This document shows, piece by piece, positions 15,976-24,218 of a stretch of 64,000 nt of DNA. This DNA comes from Lysinibacillus parviboronicapiens (lineage in GTDB: Bacteria; Bacillota; Bacilli; Bacillales_A; Planococcaceae), in NCBI RefSeq assembly GCF_003049575.1, contig NZ_PYWI01000006.1:62001-126000 (forward strand). Direction: 5' to 3'. Both the position numbers and the translations under genes were made by a program. Numbering within the stretch: the first letter of the stretch is position 1; every line of letters starts with the position of its first letter. A model generated the notes under the pieces. That model was not told where the DNA came from. It ran no database searches and worked only from the letters and a program-made list of their open reading frames with translations.

Positions 15976-16773
15976 TTATCTAGGTGCAACAACCTTCGGG
16001 TGAATAGATTTGCGACTACTTTTAAACCATTGGTAAAAAAGCAAAAAAACAAACCCAATCTCGATAGCATCTCCACCATAATACATAATCATTGCACCTA
16101 GTTCTGCTTGCTCGATAGAAACATTGCTAGGAGGATAAGCATATATACGTTTAGATAAAATGGAATGAGCTGCTAGCGCTAATAATAAAATAATAGAGCG
16201 ATAAATATAGGATGATTGATGTGGAGTTGGATCTATATAAATAAATGCAATGGTAAACAAATAGCCTGCTAAAAAAATATGAATGTGAATAAAAATAAAT
16301 AAAAATGTGCTTTCGTGCATCATCGTAAAAAGTGGTGTAGTATACAGCAACCATAGTCCACCTACATTAAGAATAGATGCAAAAATAGGGTCACGAAGAA
16401 CGTTAAAAGGTTTTCTTCGCAGTAACAGCGAGAGGGAACGAGCCATTTTCACGGGAATGGATCTTAATAGTAGGGTCATAGGTGCCGCCAGAGCCATTAG
16501 GAGAGGCGCCAGCATCCCTAGTAATAGATGCCCAATCATATGGGCGGAAAAACTAATATGAGTACGCTCAGCAAATGGGCCGATTAAGGTTGCTATGGCA
16601 CATAGATGTCCAACAATCCATAAAAAGGAGCGATATAAGGGCCATTGTTTCTTATGCCGGTTTGAAAGAAATACAGCAAATATATATATAAATAGTGAGA
16701 TAATAAATGGTACGGCTAAAATAAGCTGAGCAATGATAGAGATACTTTGCGTGTGATTATCATGTACATGCAA
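15976..16773 (-). CDS. CtaG-type cytochrome c oxidase assembly protein
   Basis: 265 aa, seven-ish membrane segments, with the CtaG/caa3_CtaG pattern: SAHMIGHLLLGMLAPLLMAL, RSIPVKMARSLSLLLRR, FIHIHIFLAGYLF and a C-terminal MMYYGGDAIEIGF. In B. subtilis CtaG is needed for active cytochrome caa3 oxidase and copper insertion; conserved His residues here fit copper handling. TTG start with AGGAGG upstream. It is 16 bases downstream of the DUF2243 gene on the same strand, a pairing common in Bacillales. Confidence 0.88.
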   Translation of the reverse strand: MHVHDNHTQSISIIAQLILAVPFIISLFIYIFAVFLSNRHKKQWPLYRSFLWIVGHLCAIATLIGPFAERTHISFSAHMIGHLLLGMLAPLLMALAAPMTLLLRSIPVKMARSLSLLLRRKPFNVLRDPIFASILNVGGLWLLYTTPLFTMMHESTFLFIFIHIHIFLAGYLFTIAFIYIDPTPHQSSYIYRSIILLLALAAHSILSKRIYAYPPSNVSIEQAELGAMIMYYGGDAIEIGFVFLLFYQWFKSSRKSIHPKVVAPR

Positions 16774-16789
16774 TGGTCAAAGAACCTCC

Positions 16790-17281
16790 TTATTGTTTAA
16801 CTGAATTTTTTGTTTGTAGAAGTAAGACAATGCCAATTAAAATCAGAATAGCAGCTAGTACATTCCAAACTACATCATAAGGAAGAATGTTGACATTATA
16901 GCGAATTTGATGAAGTTTCATCAGTTTATGCTGAATAATACCATCATATAGTTGAAAAGCACCTGCCCCTATGAATATTCCACTTAACCATCGTTTCACC
17001 CAAAATCCATGTTTTCGATGCAAATCCGCAAGTAAAAAAGCAGACCCGATTGTCGCAAAAAAACTAAAGGCATGAAATAAACCATCTGACACTAATCCAA
17101 TATTAGCGGTGGATTTATCGTAAAAATGATGCCAATGTAATAATTGATGGAAGATTACCTCGTCTATAAAGGCTATTACACCTAGACCAAATAATAGGCC
17201 TGTCCAAAGATTACGTTGCCCATACTTATAACGATTTTCATGTTTAAGTGTTTTCTCTGCTGTGATATTTGAAATGGTCAA
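16790..17281 (-). CDS. DUF2243 membrane protein
   Basis: 163 aa with four hydrophobic segments and conserved FIDEVIFHQLLHWHHFYD, SDGLFHAFSFFATIG, QLYDGIIQHKLMKLHQIRY; the many His residues are characteristic of DUF2243 and suggest metal or haem contact. I place the start at TTG 17281, six bases after GAGGTG; a longer frame from 17305 has no site. It precedes and is probably co-transcribed with the CtaG-type gene, hinting at a role in oxidase or copper-related membrane biology. Confidence 0.83.
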   Translation of the reverse strand: MTISNITAEKTLKHENRYKYGQRNLWTGLLFGLGVIAFIDEVIFHQLLHWHHFYDKSTANIGLVSDGLFHAFSFFATIGSAFLLADLHRKHGFWVKRWLSGIFIGAGAFQLYDGIIQHKLMKLHQIRYNVNILPYDVVWNVLAAILILIGIVLLLQTKNSVKQ

Positions 17282-17312
17282 TGTATTCACCTCATGTAGG
17301 AACAATTTTTTT

Positions 17313-17460
17313 CCGCATTAACGGTCAGTAAGATGCCCTTCTCCTGTTGAAAGATGACAACGCGTACATTAGAAGGGCGATTAACTGACCGTAAGCCTGA
17401 TTGGTTTAACTTACAATGAGTGGGGATCAGGGACCCCATTGATTGAAGTTGTACTTTATT
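17313..17460. repeat. Single copy of the palindromic intergenic element
   Basis: TTCCGCATTAACGGTCAGTA, GATGCCCTTCT ... AGAAGGGCGATT, AACTGACCGTAAGCCTGATT, then CAATGAGTGGGG / CCCCATTGATTG. Same arm order as the 135-bp tandem units, but the centre is different and forms its own stem (GCCCTTCT / AGAAGGGC). Fills most of the gap between the DUF2243 and GH114-like genes. Confidence 0.85.
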
Positions 17461-17594
17461 AGTTTACCCATGGGATTTTTCATTAAACAATTAAGCGGAA
17501 CAATATTATTCGAAGGTAACTGTGGATAGCTCCTATAAAAAGACCTCTGGAAACGATACGTAAAAGGTAGATTGTCAGCGGTCATTTTATCAAT

Positions 17595-18464
17595 TTAATC
17601 GATTTCCCAACTATTGTAATAAGAACCTGCAGGGTTATACAAGAATTTAAAGTGATGCTTTTCTGCTAACACACGACTCTGCGTTTCCTCGTTAAAGCCG
17701 ATAGTCATGACTTGTGTACCGAACTTTTCTCGTAGTTGTTTCAATTTATTCATTTTATCTAGTGACCAGTCGTCCTCTCCAACTACATCATATGAGAAAT
17801 TTTCCCACATGATAAAGTCGATATAGGGTGCTGTGTATTCTGCTAGTGTCTGAAAGCCCCAGTTTTGGGCAACTGACAAACCATTAAATTGCTGTTTAAT
17901 TTTTTTGATGAAGGCAAGCATCGCTTGATTTTGTTGCCCTTGTTCTTTGGGAGGCAAAAAGGAATCTATATTGCCGACTGTATCTAAAAATACGCCATCT
18001 AAGCCTTTATGTACGATTTGTTTTTGAATCTCTTGTAGTAAGAGATTTTGGTAATGTGCGGAAGTCATATCCATTAAATAAGAATCCCACTCAGCAAAAT
18101 ACATCTTCTCGCCATATTCATCTTTGTAAAAATCGATTTCTTGTAATTGTTGATAGAAGGCCTCATTCCATTTGTCTGCCTCCATCGCATTAATATAACC
18201 AAAAATTAATGTACCTTTTTCTTGAGCCGCTTCGATATAGGGCTGTTGCATTTCAATTGGTTCGACAATAACCAAATCCATTTTCTGCATCTCTTGGCCA
18301 ATTGTATTATTTCCTTTATCCAAATAATATTTATAGTCTTCAACCGCTGCTAGTTTTTCCTTAATAGTTGTGGATGGATTTGGTAGTTCGTTGACGTTGT
18401 TATTTAACAGTAAGCAGGTACTTATAAATAAGACAGTTAATATAATGATGTATATTTTGCGCAT
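17595..18464 (-). CDS. Secreted GH114-like endo-alpha-1,4-polygalactosaminidase family protein
   Basis: 289 aa with an N-terminal signal or anchor (KIYIIILTVLFISTCLLL). The body is a TIM-barrel of the GH114/TM1410 type: YINAMEADKWNEAFYQ, MYFAEWDSYLMDMTSAHYQN, GLDGVFLDTVGNIDSF with acidic residues at strand ends, and FIMWENFSYD. The family cleaves galactosamine-containing polysaccharides; whether that is the substrate here is uncertain. It would act outside the cell on matrix or wall polymers. Monocistronic in appearance, next to a repeat element. Confidence 0.83.
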   Translation of the reverse strand: MRKIYIIILTVLFISTCLLLNNNVNELPNPSTTIKEKLAAVEDYKYYLDKGNNTIGQEMQKMDLVIVEPIEMQQPYIEAAQEKGTLIFGYINAMEADKWNEAFYQQLQEIDFYKDEYGEKMYFAEWDSYLMDMTSAHYQNLLLQEIQKQIVHKGLDGVFLDTVGNIDSFLPPKEQGQQNQAMLAFIKKIKQQFNGLSVAQNWGFQTLAEYTAPYIDFIMWENFSYDVVGEDDWSLDKMNKLKQLREKFGTQVMTIGFNEETQSRVLAEKHHFKFLYNPAGSYYNSWEID

Positions 18465-18596
18465 TAGATCTCCTTTATTAAGTAATTTGACTTTGATTGA
18501 TTATACAGCAATTCTAGACTAGTGAGGGGTAGGCTATTGCTCAAACGGACTTTCGCCCTGTACATATATTGAAATATGTAAAAGGAGGGATTTGTA

Positions 18597-18962
18597 TTGT
18601 ATTTCAATCCAAATAATCAATTTGGAGACGATTTTAGACGTCCTGGTTGGGGTAGCCCTGATTATTTCGAATCATCACAGTTTGGACCACCGAATTTTGG
18701 AACGCCAGTGGGACAAATGCCAATGGGGTCACCCCCTGGATTTTCACCACCAATTCCTGCTTGGCGGGTAGGTTCTAGTGGTATACGTTCTTGCTTATTT
18801 ACATTTACGTTTATATGGTTGAATAATGGAAGAAGTTTTTGGTTCTTCCCAACGGCCGTTGGGAGAGAATTTGTTGCAGGGTTCCGCTGGAGTAGAAGAT
18901 ATGGGTGGCAATTCCGTACTATTATAAGAAATAACATTCGATCATTTGAATGTTTTAGATAG
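18597..18962 (+). CDS. Conserved Bacillales hypothetical protein with Pro/Gly-rich N-terminus
   Basis: 121 aa from a TTG start after AAAGGAGGG. Residues 1-55 are Pro/Gly/Phe-rich and low complexity (FGPPNFGTPVGQMPMGSPPG); residues 62-121 form a conserved basic-aromatic module (CLFTFTFIWLNNGRSFWFFP, then GFRWSRRYGWQF and IRSFECFR) that I recognise as common in Bacillus proteins of unknown role, some mislabelled transporter. It has no membrane segment. A surface or spore-layer role is plausible only. Confidence 0.75.
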   Translation: MYFNPNNQFGDDFRRPGWGSPDYFESSQFGPPNFGTPVGQMPMGSPPGFSPPIPAWRVGSSGIRSCLFTFTFIWLNNGRSFWFFPTAVGREFVAGFRWSRRYGWQFRTIIRNNIRSFECFR

Positions 18963-18976
18963 TATAAAAAACGTCA

Positions 18977-19019
18977 AGAGCTGTGTATAGGTATAGATAA
19001 AAATACACAGCCCTTTTTA
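18977..19019 (+). terminator. Terminator
   Basis: Stem GCTGTGTA / TACACAGC followed by CCTTTTTAT, after the Pro/Gly-rich protein gene. Confidence 0.75.
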
Positions 19020-19187
19020 TATGGATAAAAGAATATGGAGAAATATGCTTCAAGTGACCACTATTACGCTGAAATTTGGCTGCCGATTAAATAATGTTTC
19101 TTTTTTAGGAAGCGAATGTTACAATTATTGTAATTATAAATGAAGGGACGATGGGTGGCTGATGATTAACTAATCTTATTTTTAGGC

Positions 19188-19325
19188 ATGGAATTTAAAA
19201 TGAATTTCATTGAATTAAAACATAGGATTAGTCTGCCCGTTTTCCATAAAATAACCTATAACCAGGTACTTTGCATGTCTATTCTTTCCTTTAATGTTGC
19301 GCGTATTTTTTGTGTGTTAAAGTAA
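19188..19325 (+). CDS. Candidate leader peptide upstream of vmlR
   Basis: A 45-codon frame from ATG 19188 to TAA 19325; a shorter in-frame version from ATG 19275 gives MSILSFNVARIFCVLK. Neither has a strong ribosome site. It lies in a 450-base untranslated leader ahead of the VmlR-type gene and ends about 85 bases before a terminator hairpin. B. subtilis vmlR is known to be controlled by antibiotic-sensitive attenuation involving a leader ORF, so position and neighbour support a stalling peptide. The coding call itself is tentative. Confidence 0.45.
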   Translation: MEFKMNFIELKHRISLPVFHKITYNQVLCMSILSFNVARIFCVLK

Positions 19326-19410
19326 GAATCTGAACGTGCTAAAGTACAGGATAAACAATGATAAGCTATGAAGTATAGTTTATTTGTGTACGGTTTTTTG
19401 CGACTAATCC

Positions 19411-19439
19411 TTCCAAAAAAATTGGAGGGTTTTTTTGTG
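19411..19439 (+). terminator. Attenuator terminator ahead of vmlR
   Basis: CCTTCC AAAAAAATT GGAGGG followed by TTTTTTT, ending 27 bases before the TTG start of the ABC-F gene. There is no other gene it could serve as an ordinary terminator for within 440 bases, so transcription into the gene must read past it; this fits attenuation control as known for vmlR. Confidence 0.7.
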
Positions 19440-19465
19440 CCTCCAAATAGAGAGGAATGGTTTGA

Positions 19466-21100
19466 TTGAAAGAACTTTTAAAATTACAAGATGTACGTTA
19501 TGAAGTGATGGATACTCAGATTTTTGACAATGTAACAGCCTCAGTGAAGCAAGGTGAGGTGATTGGTATTATTGGCAGAAATGGAGCGGGTAAATCTACG
19601 TTATTACAACTGATACAAGGCTCGTTATTACCAACAACAGGGCAGCTACGATGGTTGCAGTCTGTGGAAATGGCCTATGTTGAACAGGAGCGAGCTGAAT
19701 TTGATACGCAGGAAGTAATACCCCATGAGGCAGATTTGTTAGCTAAATGGCATGTGCCTAACATAGCATTTTCAGCGTTAAGTGGTGGAGAGAAGCTTAA
19801 AATGCGATTGGCAAGGGGCTTTTCACAGGATGCGCAGCTTTTATTATTAGATGAACCGACGAACCATTTAGATGAAAAAAGTACAGCTATGCTAATTACT
19901 AAAGTGAAAAATTATGGCGGTACAATCGTTGTGGTGTCACATGATCGTTATTTTTTAGACGAGGTAGTAACAAAAATTTGGTCAATTGAAGAGGGCAAAC
20001 TGATTGAACACAACGGGCATTACTCCAGCTATATGGCAGCGCGAGAACAGCAAAGATTAGCACAACAACGTGCCTATGATAAGCAACAAAAAAATATTGA
20101 GCGCATAGAAGCGCAGATGAAGGAGCTAACGTCTTGGTCGCAGAAGGCGCATACACAGTCTACAAAGCAAGAGGGCTTTAAGGAACATTACCGTGTCAAA
20201 GCAAAGCGCATGGATGCACAGGTAAAATCCAAGAAGAAGCGTCTTGAAAAAGAGTTGGCAAAGGCAAAGGTGAATCGCGTTGAACCGGATGACGAAATAC
20301 AATTCGTATTAAAAACTAGTCAACGTGTTGGCAAACGTTTTTTAGAGTTGAAACATGTAACTAAGTGTTTTGAAAATCGTCTATTGTTTAAAGATGTTAA
20401 CCTGACGATTCAATATGGTGAAAAGATTGCGATTATTGGACCGAATGGTAGTGGGAAAACAACCTTGTTAAAGGTGCTATTAGCGCGAGAAAAGGCAGAA
20501 GGTGAAATTTGGATGTCGCCAGCTGCCAATATAGGCTACTTAACACAAGAGGTATTTGATTTACCACTCAACCAAACACCTGAGAAATTCTTTTATCGAG
20601 AAACCTTTGAAGAGCGAGGAAAAGTCCAAAATTTAATGAAGCATTTAGGGTTTACACCTACCCATTGGACGGCACCGATTGGTAATATGAGTATGGGGGA
20701 ACGAGTGAAGTGTAAACTAATGGCCTATATTTTAGAGGAAAAGAATGTTCTGATTTTAGATGAACCGACCAATCATCTAGATTTACCTTCACGAGAGCAG
20801 CTTGAGCAAACATTAGCGCACTATAAGGGTACATTACTTGTGGTGTCACATGACCGTTATTTTCTTGAAAAAACTACAGATAGTGAGTGGATAATTGACA
20901 ATAAATACATCTACAAAAAGTGGAAAGATAGCGTTCCCGCAGCAGTAGATGATTTAAAAAGTCTTCGATTAAAGCTTGAAAATGAAAGACAAGAAATACT
21001 TGGCAAGTTGAGTTTCCTAACAGCGCAGGATAAGGATTATGCAACGCTCGATCGAAAATTTAATGCGCTTACAAAACGCATAAATGAACTGTTAAATTAA
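19466..21100 (+). CDS. vmlR: ABC-F ribosomal protection protein, VmlR type
   Basis: 544 aa with two ABC cassettes and no membrane domain. Cassette 1: Walker A GRNGAGKST, signature LSGGEKLKMRL, Walker B LLLLDEPTNHLDEKS. Linker: a charged helical hairpin with AQMKELTSWSQKAHTQSTKQ, which reaches the peptidyl-transferase centre in this family. Cassette 2: GPNGSGKTT, MSMGERVKCKL, LILDEPTNHLDLPS. Long stretches agree with B. subtilis VmlR as I remember it, including length. VmlR binds the ribosomal E site and dislodges lincosamides, streptogramin A and pleuromutilins. TTG start with GAGAGGAATGG upstream. Preceded by an attenuator-like leader. Confidence 0.93.
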   Translation: MKELLKLQDVRYEVMDTQIFDNVTASVKQGEVIGIIGRNGAGKSTLLQLIQGSLLPTTGQLRWLQSVEMAYVEQERAEFDTQEVIPHEADLLAKWHVPNIAFSALSGGEKLKMRLARGFSQDAQLLLLDEPTNHLDEKSTAMLITKVKNYGGTIVVVSHDRYFLDEVVTKIWSIEEGKLIEHNGHYSSYMAAREQQRLAQQRAYDKQQKNIERIEAQMKELTSWSQKAHTQSTKQEGFKEHYRVKAKRMDAQVKSKKKRLEKELAKAKVNRVEPDDEIQFVLKTSQRVGKRFLELKHVTKCFENRLLFKDVNLTIQYGEKIAIIGPNGSGKTTLLKVLLAREKAEGEIWMSPAANIGYLTQEVFDLPLNQTPEKFFYRETFEERGKVQNLMKHLGFTPTHWTAPIGNMSMGERVKCKLMAYILEEKNVLILDEPTNHLDLPSREQLEQTLAHYKGTLLVVSHDRYFLEKTTDSEWIIDNKYIYKKWKDSVPAAVDDLKSLRLKLENERQEILGKLSFLTAQDKDYATLDRKFNALTKRINELLN

Positions 21101-21165
21101 CGTTTAAGAGATCATCAGTTAGGGGAAAAATAATTATACTAACTCTTATAAGAGGGGTGTCTTAC

Positions 21166-21966
21166 ATGACAAAGAGATTATTGTTACCGCTACTATTAAT
21201 TAGTGCAAGCTTAGTGGGCGCATGTACTACGGACAACGATGACAATACAAAAATACAAAATAACCAGCAAGAAGAAAATCAACCAAATGATAAGCCAAAC
21301 GACACATCTGAAACAAAACCTCAAGAAACGGTATCCACTGTAACCCAGGCAGAGGCTCTTAAAAATGTAAAGGAACAGCTAGAGACTGATTTAGCAGTTG
21401 TCTTACCAAAAGAGCTTCCTTTAACAGAGGGTACATTTTTAACTGCAACAACAAAGGTTGTAGATAAAGAGATGGAAATTGTATTTTTTGAAAGCGAAAA
21501 GTATATGCCAATTAATGATATAAAACTCAAAAATTCAACCGATGCGACTGTGATTGCAAAATTGCTTGTAACGCAATATGACAGCGTAGCCGAAGCAAGT
21601 GAGCAAATTGCCTTTGAGGATTACAGTCAAAATGGTGGGCAGCAAGTTGATCTTGGATTTGATATTACAGGCTATCAGGATGCTGGCGCTGGCTCGTTAT
21701 GGACCGGTTGGAATGAGGGGAGATGGTCATTAGCAGCGCATACTCGGACGGATAATCCACAAGCAGGTGTAGCGTTAGCTAAACAAGCAGTTCAATATTT
21801 AGAAACGCATACGTTACCAATTCCAAACCAAAACGGCTTTGTCCATTTAGATGTTTATAAATCCGGTAATTTAATAGTCTGGCAAGATGAAAAGCTTGTT
21901 TATACGCTTGATTCAATCAAAGAACCAATGAATGCACTTGCCATTGCCACAGCATTTAGCCGTTAA
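21166..21966 (+). CDS. Hypothetical lipoprotein
   Basis: 266 aa with a lipoprotein signal (MTKRLLLPLLLISASLVGAC, Cys20) followed by an Asn/Gln/Lys/Thr-rich linker of about 50 residues and a globular domain (ALKNVKEQLETDLAVVLPKE, MEIVFFESEKYMPIND, GSLWTGWNEGRWSLAAHT). Similar lipoproteins of unknown function occur in Bacillus (the YqhG/YrpE sort of size class), but I do not recognise a named family. ATG 21166 follows AGAGGGGTG. Would be anchored on the outer membrane face. Ends in a terminator. Confidence 0.8.
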   Translation: MTKRLLLPLLLISASLVGACTTDNDDNTKIQNNQQEENQPNDKPNDTSETKPQETVSTVTQAEALKNVKEQLETDLAVVLPKELPLTEGTFLTATTKVVDKEMEIVFFESEKYMPINDIKLKNSTDATVIAKLLVTQYDSVAEASEQIAFEDYSQNGGQQVDLGFDITGYQDAGAGSLWTGWNEGRWSLAAHTRTDNPQAGVALAKQAVQYLETHTLPIPNQNGFVHLDVYKSGNLIVWQDEKLVYTLDSIKEPMNALAIATAFSR

Positions 21967-21972
21967 TAGTAA

Positions 21973-22007
21973 ATCCCCGAGTATATTTTTTACTCGGGGA
22001 TATTTTA
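21973..22007. terminator. Bidirectional terminator between convergent genes
   Basis: Stem ATCCCCGAGT / ACTCGGGGAT with TATTTT after it on the plus strand and an A/T-rich flank on the other; it overlaps the end of the convergent SRPBCC gene by a few bases. Confidence 0.85.
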
Positions 22008-22496
22008 ATTGTTCTCTACATGTGCGATAAGTAATTCATACTCCGCAAACCATTTTCGCCATTGCTCCATCGGAAACTCATCGTGAACAATGCCATTTAG
22101 TAAATCACACAGAAGTTCTAAGCAGATATGCCAACCTGCCAAATCTTTAGGCGTATGATCCGTTAGATCACTGATCGTTTCCTGCAACACCAATATTGAA
22201 CCTTCGCGAGTCATAGAAAGTTTAAAGCGTACGGAATCTTTTCCCCAATCAAATTCGAGCGTTTGTTGTTTTGCATAATCTGTAATGGTGATTTCCTCAA
22301 AAGCATCTGTACCATCATTCCTATTAAAGTGCATTTTGCCGTTTTTTTGAAGATCAATCACTTCTAAATTGCTCATCCACTTCTGAAGCTTGTCATTTTC
22401 CGTCAGTACTGCCCAAACAGCATCAATTGAATGGGGAAGGGAGCGTGTGAATGTAACGACATAATTGTTCGGTTGCTTTTGAATAGTAGCAAGCAT
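22005..22496 (-). CDS. SRPBCC (AHSA1-type START) domain protein
   Basis: 163 aa with the typical SRPBCC opening FTRSLPHSIDAVWAVLTEND, KLQKWMSNLE and the C-terminal helix DLAGWHICLELLCDLLNG. The helix-grip fold makes a hydrophobic cavity for lipids or small molecules; Bacillales members are often called activator of Hsp90 ATPase homologues, without shown chaperone activity. Cytoplasmic. AAAGAGGTAG precedes the ATG. Confidence 0.87.
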   Translation of the reverse strand: MLATIQKQPNNYVVTFTRSLPHSIDAVWAVLTENDKLQKWMSNLEVIDLQKNGKMHFNRNDGTDAFEEITITDYAKQQTLEFDWGKDSVRFKLSMTREGSILVLQETISDLTDHTPKDLAGWHICLELLCDLLNGIVHDEFPMEQWRKWFAEYELLIAHVENN

Positions 22497-22725
22497 TAGT
22501 ATCTACCTCTTTTTTTATAATCATTATAACTTATTTGTCACGCCTTCTTTCATATCTTCTTCTTTCGCTGTGAATCTAAAATAATTTGATTGAGTAAGTG
22601 TCTTTTTCTCTCTTGTTCTCTCCAGGTACCCCCAATTAAAATAGTTCTCGGTTCAGCTATGGAGAAAAGGTGTTCCTATGAAATTTAAAATCAGCTAAAA
22701 TAAGAATAAAAAAGGAGAGATGATT

Positions 22726-23085
22726 TTGTCATTTAAAAAAGCGTTAGACTGTTATATAGAAGCAACGAACACACATGATTTCAATAACGTTAAAGAATTA
22801 TTACATCCCGAAGCGGTTTATTGGTTTACTGATAGAACATGCACATCCCTTGAAGAGATTGGAGCTTATTTCAACCATGCATGGGATCTTATAAAGGAAG
22901 AGGTTTATAGTGCTACGAATGTTCAATGGCTTACAGTTGATGAAACATCCGCTACCTGTATATATACATACCACTACGAAGGTTATTATAATGAAAATTT
23001 TATATCTGGTAGCGGAAGAGCAACAAATGTATTTACTAAAGTGAATAATGAATGGAAATTAGTTCACGAACATTTAAGCAGTTAG
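22726..23085 (+). CDS. NTF2-like / SnoaL-type domain protein
   Basis: 119 aa from TTG 22726, with AAAGGAGAG at a proper distance (an ATG two codons earlier overlaps the site). Sequence features fit an NTF2/DUF4440 fold: YIEATNTHDFNNVKELLHPE, FTDRTCTSLEEIGAYFNHAW, and a closing strand VFTKVNNEWKLVHEHLSS. Such proteins are small-molecule binding or isomerase-like; no catalytic role can be assigned. The downstream nucleotidyltransferase-like and DinB genes are on the same strand and may share its transcript. Confidence 0.82.
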   Translation: MSFKKALDCYIEATNTHDFNNVKELLHPEAVYWFTDRTCTSLEEIGAYFNHAWDLIKEEVYSATNVQWLTVDETSATCIYTYHYEGYYNENFISGSGRATNVFTKVNNEWKLVHEHLSS

Positions 23086-23167
23086 CAGGTGATAGTGCGT
23101 ATGGAAAATTAGAGAGTATCGAAAAGCATCTAGTTACTTTTCTAGCTGAAAGGTTTGATTTTATGGA

Positions 23168-23728
23168 GTGTTTAAAACTGAGGGTGGCTTAGCAGCATTA
23201 ATAAGGGCAGATACCTGGATGATGGACATTTTAAAAACTGTGGAGAAATTACAGTTACCTGATTGTTGGATATGTGCAGGATTTATGCGCTCTAAGGTAT
23301 GGGATACTCTTCATGAATATAGCAATAGAACCCCAATTGCCGATATTGATGTCATTTATTTCGATACATTGACGACCTCAGAGACAATTGAAAAACAGTA
23401 TGAACAACAATTGCGAAAATATTTACCAAATGAGCCTTGGTCTGTGAAAAATCAAGCAAGGATGCATTTGATAAATAATAGTAACCCTTATCAATGTTCT
23501 ACAGATGGAATCGCACATTTTCCAGAAACGCCAACAGCAATTGGGGTGAGGTTAAATAATAATTTACTCGAAATTACTGCGCCCTATGGAATCAATCATT
23601 TAGTCTCTGGAATTGTTTCTCCTACACCATACTTTCAAAAAGATGAGCGACTGTATAAGATTTATCAACAAAGGATACAGAAGAAACAATGGAAATCAAT
23701 CTGGCCGAAGTTACAGATTTTTGACTGA
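23168..23728 (+). CDS. Nucleotidyltransferase-family protein (DUF925)
   Basis: 186 aa with the DUF925 motifs WICAGFMRSKVWDTLHEY, PIADIDVIYFD (paired metal-binding Asp), WSVKNQARMHLIN and YQCSTDGIAHFPETPTAIGV. The family is classed with nucleotidyltransferases; the NTP donor and acceptor are unknown. Start is GTG 23168; a stop codon at 23156 prevents a longer form, and the ribosome site is weak (GAAAGG). It ends 20 bases before the DinB-type gene. Confidence 0.85.
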   Translation: MFKTEGGLAALIRADTWMMDILKTVEKLQLPDCWICAGFMRSKVWDTLHEYSNRTPIADIDVIYFDTLTTSETIEKQYEQQLRKYLPNEPWSVKNQARMHLINNSNPYQCSTDGIAHFPETPTAIGVRLNNNLLEITAPYGINHLVSGIVSPTPYFQKDERLYKIYQQRIQKKQWKSIWPKLQIFD

Positions 23729-23747
23729 AGTAGAGGAGCGGAAGAGC

Positions 23748-24209
23748 TTGAACCCAGATAAAAAGAAAGTACTGGTACATTACGAAAAATCTATAGTGTG
23801 GGTAAAGAACTTGGTGAATGTTACAGAAGAACAGTGGCGAACACCAATAGCTCTTGGGAAATGGTCAGTTGCTGAGGTTATTGGACATCTTATTCCTTGG
23901 GATGAATTTTTGGTAAGTAAACGTATTCCGTTTTTATTTACGGAGGACAATCTGCCAAAGTCACCGAATGTCAAGGAAATGAACGCACATGCAGCGCATA
24001 GCAGCCGTTTACAAAGTAAAGAAGAAACGATTGAGAAGTTTGTGAATGGTAGACAGCACCTAACGAATGCGCTACATCATTTAACAGATGAACAATGGCA
24101 GCAAAGTTTACATATTGGTGGATCAAAACTGACACTTTATCGTTATTTTTCAGGCTTGATGGACCATGATCTGCAACATTTTTTACAGATTCAAAAGGTC
24201 CTAAAGTGA
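23748..24209 (+). CDS. DinB-superfamily protein
   Basis: 153 aa from TTG 23748, preceded by GAGGAGCGG. A four-helix DinB-like bundle with metal-binding His candidates in EVIGHLIPWDEF, ALHHLTDEQW and LMDHDLQHFLQI. DinB-type proteins in Bacillales include bacillithiol transferases and stress proteins; this member's substrate is unknown. A longer in-frame version from 23613 overlaps the previous gene and is rejected. Ten bases separate it from the AraC regulator gene. Confidence 0.83.
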   Translation: MNPDKKKVLVHYEKSIVWVKNLVNVTEEQWRTPIALGKWSVAEVIGHLIPWDEFLVSKRIPFLFTEDNLPKSPNVKEMNAHAAHSSRLQSKEETIEKFVNGRQHLTNALHHLTDEQWQQSLHIGGSKLTLYRYFSGLMDHDLQHFLQIQKVLK

Positions 24210-24218
24210 AGGTGTAGA

